Part shown: piece after piece, positions 6,850 through 12,322 of the stretch
Layout: every line of letters begins with the position of its first letter
Position numbering within the stretch: position 1 is the first letter of the stretch
NCBI GenBank assembly: GCA_947304065.1
Contig: CAMZAI010000070.1
Span: forward strand, 1 to 12,322
Reading direction: 5' to 3'
Source of the DNA: an uncultured Clostridia bacterium
GTDB lineage: Bacteria; Bacillota; Clostridia; Lachnospirales; Lachnospiraceae
DNA: 12,322 bases
Made by a program: the position numbers and the translations under genes
The notes under the pieces: generated by a model
What the model was told of the DNA's origin: nothing
Seen by the model: the letters and a program-made list of their open reading frames with translations, nothing else
Database searches by the model: none

Positions 6850-7974
6850 TTATTGTTCGATTTTCTTCTTAAAGCAGCGTCTGCGCTTATGATGTCTCTT
6901 GTTGAAATGCTTCAGCAGGTTCTGCATGCTGAAATTGTCCTCAAGGATCAGATTCGTCTCCATGTACTCAAGCTTATCCGCCCTCATCCTCTCGATCAGC
7001 ATCGCGATCATTATCGCCACAATGCCCTTTGAATTATACTCGGGAAGTACTCCTATAAGCCCCAGATCCATGATCTTCGGGTGCCTCTTGTCGCGAAGGA
7101 ATCTGTACAGGAAACCGGGCGTGATGTGTCCGTTCGACGAACGCACCGCCTCGGAGATCGAGGGAAATACGATCGCGATCGCAACAGTCCTTCCGTTCCT
7201 GTCCATCAGCGCACCGATATCCTGTGGACGGACAATGGACTTGAAATCCTTTATGTAATTGCGAAGGGTCTCCTCATTGAGAGGCACGGTGCCGTAAAGC
7301 GGCGAATACGCCTGCTCCACGACTCCGAGGATATCGTAGATGTGATGATCCAGAAGCTCCGACATAGTCTTCGCCTGCCAGAATGTCAGCTCATAGCGCT
7401 CCATGAGCTTCTTCGCGAGCGCATAGAGCTTCTCCGGATCGTCGTCCGAACCGTATATCTGGAACTCCAGCCAGTCGGTGTCCTTCGCAAAACCCGAGGC
7501 CTCTATCAGCCTCCGATAATACTCGTAATTGTACTGCTCCTCGTAAGTCTGCGGCTCCTCAAAGCCCTCGATCAGCAGTCCCTCGCGCTCGAAATCCGAG
7601 AAACCCAGAGGTCCTACGATCTCTGTCATACCGAGCCCTGCGGCCCACTTCTCAAGATACCCCAGAAGCGCTCCGGAAACCTCTTCGTCATCTATCGCAT
7701 CGAAACGGGTAAAGCGAGCCTGCTTATAGCCCCATTTCCTGTTCGCGTCGTGCTGGATAATGCCCTGGACACGTCCCACTGCCTTTCCGTCCCTGTACGC
7801 CAGAAGACAGATCGTGTCGCAGATCTTGTTAAAAGGATAATCGGGATCGAATATCGCAAATTCTCCCGCGTAAAGCATCGGAACATAGTATTTGTTGCCC
7901 TTGTAGAGTTCCAGAGGGAAACGCACAAACTCCTTCTGCTCCTTTTTTGTTTTAACTTCTTTGACCGTAACCAT
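6850..7974 (-). CDS. YghO-like GNAT-fold protein of unknown substrate
   Basis: The 374-residue protein resembles the YghO-like family often annotated as N-acetyltransferase. The opening (VKTKKEQKEFVRFPLELYKGNKYYVPML) and the GPLGFSDFEREGLLIEGFEEP segment (121-140) followed by YNYEYY are the recognisable parts. A GNAT-like acyl-CoA core is suggested by the second half, where LGLIGVLPEYNSKGI looks like the cofactor-binding region with a small-molecule pyrophosphate loop. The C-terminus is very basic (NKRHHKRRRCFKKK), unlike the rest of the acidic protein, and could contact nucleic acid or an acidic partner. The substrate is unknown. The ATG at 7974 has GGAG about 9 nt upstream and a promoter 40-65 nt upstream. 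It is the first gene of the likely thyA-folA-kinase operon, 17 nt before thyA. The family call is from memory of conserved segments and is moderate; the acetyltransferase activity is an inference. Confidence 0.75.
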   Translation of the reverse strand: MVTVKEVKTKKEQKEFVRFPLELYKGNKYYVPMLYAGEFAIFDPDYPFNKICDTICLLAYRDGKAVGRVQGIIQHDANRKWGYKQARFTRFDAIDDEEVSGALLGYLEKWAAGLGMTEIVGPLGFSDFEREGLLIEGFEEPQTYEEQYNYEYYRRLIEASGFAKDTDWLEFQIYGSDDDPEKLYALAKKLMERYELTFWQAKTMSELLDHHIYDILGVVEQAYSPLYGTVPLNEETLRNYIKDFKSIVRPQDIGALMDRNGRTVAIAIVFPSISEAVRSSNGHITPGFLYRFLRDKRHPKIMDLGLIGVLPEYNSKGIVAIMIAMLIERMRADKLEYMETNLILEDNFSMQNLLKHFNKRHHKRRRCFKKKIEQ

Positions 7975-8011
7975 AAAAACTACTCCGAACCACTAAAAAT
8001 ATCTCACATAA

Positions 8012-8040
8012 ATTGTACCATAAAACAATTCTGTACACAA
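8012..8040 (-). promoter_or_regulatory. SigA-like promoter of the acyltransferase-thyA-folA-kinase operon
   Basis: On the - strand, TTGTGT (8040-8035) and TACAAT (8017-8012) are 17 nt apart, and TGG before the -10 gives an extended -10. Transcription would start near 8005, giving a leader of about 30 nt. A TGTAC/GTACA inverted repeat (8014-8018 and 8033-8037) overlaps both promoter elements and might be an operator, but it is short. Confidence 0.7.
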
Positions 8041-8076
8041 CAAATGAAACAGCTAAGAATCTGCCAAATATGGCCG

Positions 8077-8108
8077 AAAAAAAACTGCGGACCAAAAACG
8101 GTCCGCAG
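8077..8108 (-). terminator. Intrinsic terminator of nrdD
   Basis: A perfect 9-bp stem, ctgcggacc at 8085-8093 with ggtccgcag at 8100-8108, with a 6-nt loop, is followed on the - strand by eight U (8084-8077). It begins about 30 nt after the nrdD stop at 8139-8141 and separates nrdD from the next promoter. Confidence 0.95.
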
Positions 8109-8138
8109 CCTAAGATCATTATATTCGAGGTACCGTGC

Positions 8139-10580
8139 TTATACGGTCTGTGCAGCGAATGTCTCTGCAAATCTCTTGATGTTCGAAGCATTCGCATATT
8201 TGGTCCTTGCGCCGTCCTTGAGGACTACGAGCGTAGGTGCCGCCATGATGCCCCACTCACGTGCAAGATCAGCTTCATCCTCGGCGTCGATCACTGTGTA
8301 ATCAATGCCTTCGAGATACTGCTTCGCAAGCTTGCAGTTCGGGCAGGTCTTCGTGGTGAAGAGATACAGTCCGTCGGTAAGCTCTCCTGCCATAACCTCT
8401 TCCGCAGCGGCCATCGGCTCGGTGTTCTTATCGAGAGCAAGCGTGATCTCATCGGTGGCTCCGGTATTGCAGCAGCCCGATCCGAGAGTAAATCTGTTCA
8501 TGTATTTCTCGGGCTTGTACTCGGTACGGTTCTTGTACTCCTGGGATTTTCCGGCGTTCCAGTTCTTTACGGGACGGTAGTAACCGGTAATGCGTGAGTA
8601 AACCTCAGCCTCAGCTCCGCAGATAGGGCACTTGAACTGCTCGCCGGTCAGATAACCGTGGTCGCGGCAGATCGAGTATGTGGGAGACATCGTGTAGTAA
8701 GGCAGCTTGTAGTTCTCAGCGATCGTGCGAACAAGCTTTGCCGCCGACTCCCAGCTCGGAAGCTTCTCTCCGAGGAACGCATGGAATACGGTTCCCGAAG
8801 TATAGAGGGTCTGGAGTCTGTCCTGAATGTCGAGTGCTGCGAAGATGTCCTCGCTGAACTCAACGGGCAGGTGGCTCGAGTTGGTGTAGTAAGGTGTGTC
8901 GCCTCTTGCTCCCGCGGTCTTGATATCGGGCCAGCGCTTGCGGTCATGCTTCGCAAGTCTGTAAGAAGTGGACTCTGCGGGTGTAGCCTCGAGGTTGTAG
9001 AGGTCGCCGTACTCTTCCTGGTAATCGGAAAGGCGCTCTCTCATGTGGTTCAGGACCTTGATGGTGAAATCCTGGGATCTCGTATCTGTAAGGTCTCTTC
9101 CGATCCAGCTCGCGTTCAGACATGCTTCGTTCATTCCGACAAGTCCGATGGTCGAGAAGTGGTTCGCAAAGGTTCCGAGGTATCTCTTGGTGTAAGGATA
9201 GAGGCCTTCGTTGAGGAGCTTCGTGATGATCTCACGCTTAACCTTGAGTGAGCGAGCCGCGATATCCATCATCCTGTCGAGACGCTTGAAGAACTCGTCC
9301 TCATTGTTCGACTGATAAGCGATACGGGGAATGTTGATCGTAACAACGCCTACAGAACCTGTCGACTCACCGCTTCCGAAGAAGCCGCCGGACTTCTTGC
9401 GAAGCTCACGGAGATCGAGACGGAGTCTGCAGCACATCGAACGTACATCCGAAGGCTCCATGTCGGAGTTGATGTAGTTCGAGAAGTAAGGTGTTCCGTA
9501 CTTTGCGGTCATCTCAAAGAGAAGTCTGTTGTTCTCTGTGTCGGACCAGTCAAAGTCACGTGTGATCGAATATGTGGGGATGGGATACTGGAATCCGCGG
9601 CCGTTTGCATCGCCCTCGATCATGATCTCGAGGAAGGCCTTGTTGACCATATCCATCTCTTTCTTGCAATCCTTGTAGCAGAAGTCGACTTCTTTGCCGC
9701 CGATGATGCAGGGAAGCTCTGCAAGGTCGTTCGGTACTGTCCAGTCGAGAGTGATGTTCGAGAAAGGAGCCTGGGTTCCCCATCTGCTGGGTGTGTTGAC
9801 TCCGTAAACGAAGCACTGGATGCACTGCTTAACCTCTTCGTAATCGAGGTTATCTATTTTAACGAAAGGTGCGAGGTAGGTATCAAATGATGAGAATGCC
9901 TGAGCTCCTGCCCACTCATTCTGCATGATACCGAGGAAATTGACCATCTGGTTGCAGAGTGTCGAAAGGTGCTTTGCGGGTGAGGAAGTGATCTTTCCGG
10001 GGATTCCGCCGAGACCTTCCTTGATGAGCTGTTTTAACGACCATCCGGCGCAGTAGCCCGTAAGCATACTGAGGTCATGGATATGGATGTCGGCATTGCG
10101 GTGAGCGTTCGCGATCTCGTCGTCATAGATCTCGCTCAGCCAGTAGTTGGCGGTAACAGAACCTGAATTGTGCAGGATAAGTCCGCCTACGGAGTATGTA
10201 ACGGTAGAGTTCTCCTTAACTCTCCAGTCCTCCTCCTTAACATAGCTGTCCACGATCTCCTTGTAGTCAAGGATGGTGGACTTCATGTTGCGCAGCTTCT
10301 CTCTCTGCTTACGATAGAGAATGTAAGCCTTCGCAACCTCATTATATCCGGCCTGGTTCAGCGTCTCCTCAACACAGTCCTGGATATCCTCGACGTTGAT
10401 GGTCCCGTCCTTTACCTTGGACTGGAACATGGCGGTAACCCTGAGCGCAAGGAGGTTGATGATGTCGTCATTATAGAGATTCTCCGTTGCATTGAAGGCC
10501 TTCTTGATAGCTCCCGATATCTTATCAAGATTAAATTCCGCGATCGCCCCGTCGCGCTTCATTACTTTAAAATTTTCCAT
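8139..10580 (-). CDS. nrdD: Anaerobic ribonucleoside-triphosphate reductase with C-terminal redoxin domain
   Basis: Class III ribonucleotide reductase, a glycyl-radical enzyme that makes dNTPs without oxygen; 813 residues from the chosen start. An ATP-cone fills about 4-95. The catalytic barrel includes C383/C384 (SMCCRLRLD) and STGSVGVVTINIPRI (406-420). A Zn site is suggested by C638, H641, C651 and C654. The radical glycine is G666 in RITGYYRPVKNWNAGK. After an unusual vicinal pair C703-C704 and a linker, residues about 736-813 form a glutaredoxin/thioredoxin-like domain with C746-P-N-C749 and the cis-Pro motif APTLVV. The fused redoxin suggests reduction by thiols rather than formate (inference). 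The ATG at 10580 matches the usual MENFKVMKRDG opening; GGAGAGG lies 13 nt upstream, a long spacing. The open frame extends to 10676 but that part is leader. The activase gene nrdG is not in the window. It has its own promoter with NrdR-like boxes and its own terminator. Confidence 0.95.
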   Translation of the reverse strand: MENFKVMKRDGAIAEFNLDKISGAIKKAFNATENLYNDDIINLLALRVTAMFQSKVKDGTINVEDIQDCVEETLNQAGYNEVAKAYILYRKQREKLRNMKSTILDYKEIVDSYVKEEDWRVKENSTVTYSVGGLILHNSGSVTANYWLSEIYDDEIANAHRNADIHIHDLSMLTGYCAGWSLKQLIKEGLGGIPGKITSSPAKHLSTLCNQMVNFLGIMQNEWAGAQAFSSFDTYLAPFVKIDNLDYEEVKQCIQCFVYGVNTPSRWGTQAPFSNITLDWTVPNDLAELPCIIGGKEVDFCYKDCKKEMDMVNKAFLEIMIEGDANGRGFQYPIPTYSITRDFDWSDTENNRLLFEMTAKYGTPYFSNYINSDMEPSDVRSMCCRLRLDLRELRKKSGGFFGSGESTGSVGVVTINIPRIAYQSNNEDEFFKRLDRMMDIAARSLKVKREIITKLLNEGLYPYTKRYLGTFANHFSTIGLVGMNEACLNASWIGRDLTDTRSQDFTIKVLNHMRERLSDYQEEYGDLYNLEATPAESTSYRLAKHDRKRWPDIKTAGARGDTPYYTNSSHLPVEFSEDIFAALDIQDRLQTLYTSGTVFHAFLGEKLPSWESAAKLVRTIAENYKLPYYTMSPTYSICRDHGYLTGEQFKCPICGAEAEVYSRITGYYRPVKNWNAGKSQEYKNRTEYKPEKYMNRFTLGSGCCNTGATDEITLALDKNTEPMAAAEEVMAGELTDGLYLFTTKTCPNCKLAKQYLEGIDYTVIDAEDEADLAREWGIMAAPTLVVLKDGARTKYANASNIKRFAETFAAQTV

Positions 10581-10688
10581 AGAAACTTTCGTACCTCTCC
10601 TCTTCACCGTTATGTCCGGAATAAGACAAAAACAGGCTTTTTCTGGGCTGTCGGGGCTGCTTTTTTCGCCTCGCACAACCTTAGTTCA

Positions 10689-10717
10689 AGTGTAGCATTT
10701 AAAAGAAACAGTGTCAA
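10689..10717 (-). promoter_or_regulatory. Promoter of nrdD
   Basis: On the - strand a consensus -35 TTGACA (10717-10712), a 17-nt spacer ending in TGC, and -10 TACACT (10694-10689) form an extended -10 promoter. The start would be near 10682, leaving a leader of about 100 nt before the ATG at 10580. Confidence 0.85.
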
Positions 10718-10723
10718 CAAATT

Positions 10724-10739
10724 CTACTAGATATATTTT
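10724..10739 (-). promoter_or_regulatory. NrdR-like box, promoter-proximal (weaker)
   Basis: CTACTAGATATATTTT (+ strand) shares ACTAGATAT with the stronger box at 10755-10770. The centres of the two sites are 31 bp apart, the three-turn spacing known for tandem NrdR boxes. It ends 6 bp upstream of the nrdD -35. Alone it would be a weak match. Confidence 0.6.
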
Positions 10740-10740
10740 T

Positions 10741-10775
10741 CAAAAAAACAACGACCACTAGATATTGTGGTCGTT
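10741..10775 (-). terminator. Intrinsic terminator of the lipoprotein gene, overlapping the NrdR box
   Basis: A 9-bp stem, aacgaccac at 10750-10758 with gtggtcgtt at 10767-10775, has an 8-nt AU-rich loop. On the - strand it is followed by GTTTTTTTG. It lies about 67 nt past the lipoprotein stop codon. The hairpin is also the distal NrdR box. Confidence 0.8.
10755..10770 (-). promoter_or_regulatory. NrdR-like box, distal (strong)
   Basis: On the - strand CCACAATATCTAGTGG matches the NrdR box consensus (acaCwATATaTwGtgt) at 13 of 16 positions. NrdR is the ATP-cone repressor of ribonucleotide reductase genes, which fits its place upstream of nrdD. The same bases form the inner stem and loop of the terminator at 10741-10775. 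Confidence 0.7.
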
Positions 10776-10841
10776 CTATACTTGTATTATGTGTGCACAA
10801 GGTACATTCTACGTTTGTGGTCTCGCAGATTTAAAGGTTTT

Positions 10842-11771
10842 TCACTCCCCGAGTCCGAGCCGGTTTCCGAGGTAATCCATCTCCTTTAAGGCATATTCGT
10901 CGTCGGGACAATGGTTAAGATATACACCCAAAAGGTTATATGCGACTTCCATCTTTCCGCGGCGCTCTGCGATGATAACTTTGTATTTCAGAGCCTCATT
11001 TTCGCTTATCTGATTTCCGTCGCCTTTTGCGATAAAATCCTCAGCGATCGTGAAATAGTCCTCTTCGCTCCTGGTCCATTCCGTATAGGATGCAACGTCC
11101 GCCGCATCGAATACAACGGTAAGGATCTGGCGGTAATCGGAAACGTAGGACGAGTGTCCGGTCATGTATCCGATGATCTCATCGGCCAGCTGCAGCCGGC
11201 CTTCTTTTTCCCCTGCCGCCGCCGACATTGAATACAGTTCAAAATACTCGTCGGCCGCGAAAGTCTTGATGTCTATCAGGTTTCTGAGTTCCTTCTTTAA
11301 GCCCTGTACGTCCCCGCTGCTCCTGCAGATATCGGCCCTGATCAGAGCCGCCTGTACACGGAAGTTCTCCGCCGGGACCGGATCGGTTATCTTTCCCGCA
11401 AGCTCGTCGCAGACTCTTGCGGCGCCGGCTTTATTGTCGGCCTCAAGATACAGGTCGAGAATGGTCCTGCGGATCGAGACCGTCACATTTTCGTCTCCGA
11501 AACGGTCCTGAACAGCGATCAGTTCGTCGAGCGCGTTCGCAGTGTCGCCGAGTTCGATCATGTTGTAAGCGTGCCCGAGCCTTACGGTATCGTCTCCCGC
11601 CCCGCCGTCAAGCGCAGCGACAAAATAGGGTTCCGCCTCGGAGTACCTTCCCTCGCCGTACAGCTTCACGGCCATCGAGTACGCCGACTTTTCAGCGGTG
11701 GAGCAGCCCGAAAAAATGGTACAGAAAACGGACAGCATCAGTATTGTCATAATAATGCGTCCGTTTCTCAT
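10842..11771 (-). CDS. TPR-like lipoprotein of unknown function
   Basis: A 309-residue secreted lipoprotein. The N-terminus has R2 and R5, a hydrophobic stretch 6-20 and a lipobox F20-S21-G22-C23, so mature protein would be lipid-anchored at C23 outside the membrane. The rest is helical with short repeats in the style of tetratricopeptides, for instance AVKLYGEGRYSEAEPYFVAAL (34-54), then HAYNMIELGDTANALDELIAV, and near the end VAYNLLGVYLNHCPDDEYALKEM. It is probably a protein-binding solenoid; no enzyme motif is seen. The ATG at 11771 is chosen over the TTG at 11789 because GGGGGA lies 8 nt upstream and the signal peptide then has normal length. It follows the acyl-CoA synthetase-like gene by 23 nt, probably in one operon, and ends at the terminator in the nrdD upstream region. 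Confidence 0.8.
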   Translation of the reverse strand: MRNGRIIMTILMLSVFCTIFSGCSTAEKSAYSMAVKLYGEGRYSEAEPYFVAALDGGAGDDTVRLGHAYNMIELGDTANALDELIAVQDRFGDENVTVSIRRTILDLYLEADNKAGAARVCDELAGKITDPVPAENFRVQAALIRADICRSSGDVQGLKKELRNLIDIKTFAADEYFELYSMSAAAGEKEGRLQLADEIIGYMTGHSSYVSDYRQILTVVFDAADVASYTEWTRSEEDYFTIAEDFIAKGDGNQISENEALKYKVIIAERRGKMEVAYNLLGVYLNHCPDDEYALKEMDYLGNRLGLGE

Positions 11772-11794
11772 GGTCTTATTCCCCCACAATGCTT

Positions 11795-12322
11795 TTATTT
11801 GTTCGCGCCCTCCGCGTCTGCCTTGCGGATCTGCGCACGTTTGATCTTGCCGCCCAGCGTCTTCGGAAGCTCATCAACATACTCGATGATCCTCGGATAT
11901 TTGTAAGGCGCCGTATTGGTCTTTACATGGTTCTGAAGCTCCTTGGTGAGTTCGTCGGAAGGAGTATATCCCTTCGCGAGCACTACGGTGGCCTTTACCA
12001 CCTGGCCCCTGATCGGGTCGGGAGCCGCAGTAATAGCGCATTCTACAACTGCAGGATGGGTGATCAGCGCGCTTTCAACCTCGAAAGGTCCGATCCTGTA
12101 GCCCGAACATTTGATAACGTCGTCATGACGTCCGACGAACCAGAGATAGCCGTCAGGATCGCGCCAAGCTACATCCTTCAGATTGTATTTTCCGGAACCG
12201 ATCGCTTCGTCGGTCAGCTCCTTGCTCTTGTAGTAGCCGACAAAGAGTCCGATCGGATATTCCTTGTCAAGATTGCAGATGGTGATCTCGCCTTCCTCAC
12301 CGTCTTCGGCGATATTGCCCTC
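11795..12322 (-). CDS. AMP-forming acyl-CoA synthetase, C-terminal part only
   Basis: The C-terminal 175 residues of an ANL-superfamily adenylating enzyme; the N-terminal two thirds lies beyond position 12322 and no start is visible. The frame is open from the window edge to the TAA at 11795. Visible are the Y-R-D/W-R-D stretch (AWRDPDGYLWFVGR), the A8 hinge GRHDDVIKCSGYRIGPFEVE, which moves the C-terminal domain between half reactions, and the A10 region PKTLGGKIKRAQIR with the presumed catalytic lysine K of GGK. Such enzymes activate a carboxylate with ATP and pass it to CoA. The segment YPIGLFVGYY and the HPAVVECAIT region resemble medium-chain acyl-CoA or acetyl-CoA synthetase-like proteins of Clostridia. 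The substrate cannot be told from this part. It precedes the lipoprotein gene by 23 nt. Confidence 0.9.
   Translation of the reverse strand, partial: EGNIAEDGEEGEITICNLDKEYPIGLFVGYYKSKELTDEAIGSGKYNLKDVAWRDPDGYLWFVGRHDDVIKCSGYRIGPFEVESALITHPAVVECAITAAPDPIRGQVVKATVVLAKGYTPSDELTKELQNHVKTNTAPYKYPRIIEYVDELPKTLGGKIKRAQIRKADAEGANK

Noticed and set aside
5858..6892. Long open frame (344 codons) on the + strand opposite thyA
   Set aside because: Antisense of a thyA gene with all active-site residues; composition is that of a shadow frame.
7081..8301. 406-codon + strand frame opposite the YghO-like gene
   Set aside because: It crosses a promoter and a strong terminator of the opposite strand and lacks any domain or ribosome binding site.
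10581..10676. N-terminal extension of nrdD to 10676
   Set aside because: It begins only a few nt after the predicted transcription start, has no ribosome binding site, and the family's usual N-terminus is at 10580.

Overview
The window looks like a chromosomal stretch from an anaerobic Bacillota, most likely a Clostridia member of moderate GC content. The grounds are a class III (oxygen-sensitive) ribonucleotide reductase, a Bacillus-type ThyA, strong AGGAGG-like ribosome binding sites, intrinsic terminators with U-tracts, SigA-like promoters with extended -10 elements, and a 7TM-PAS hybrid histidine kinase. Position 1 and position 12322 both cut through genes. The first ~105 bases do not belong to the gene that follows, which suggests a contig-end chimera or a real rearrangement breakpoint.

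Layout: a 5'-truncated metY (O-acetylhomoserine sulfhydrylase) on the + strand ends at 1078 and meets a GC-rich, probably bidirectional terminator. Everything else is on the - strand. Reading in the direction of transcription: the C-terminal part of an acyl-CoA/acetyl-CoA synthetase-like gene (12322-11795), a TPR-like lipoprotein (11771-10842), a terminator, nrdD with its own promoter and two NrdR-like boxes (10580-8139), a strong terminator, then a new promoter (8040-8012). That promoter serves a YghO-like acyltransferase-fold protein (7974-6850), thyA (6832-5984), a 197-nt structured spacer, folA (5786-5295) and a 961-residue hybrid histidine kinase (5287-2402). A receiver-only protein with three REC domains (2298-1177) follows after a 103-nt gap.

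How the genes fit together: nrdD makes deoxynucleotides anaerobically, ThyA methylates dUMP and turns methylene-THF into DHF, and FolA regenerates THF. The block from 10770 to 5295 is therefore a dNTP/thymidylate supply cluster. The unusual part is the sensor kinase, which starts 7 nt after the folA stop, together with the triple-receiver protein behind it. Between them they carry H, D, H and D phosphorelay residues but no DNA-binding or enzymatic output domain.

I found no CRISPR array, tRNA, rRNA, transposase or phage gene. The points most worth a second look are the NrdR boxes embedded in the upstream gene's terminator hairpin, the NrdD-redoxin fusion, the thyA-folA spacer and its relative upstream of the triple-receiver gene, and the kinase coupled to folA. 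No gap between genes exceeds 300 bases.
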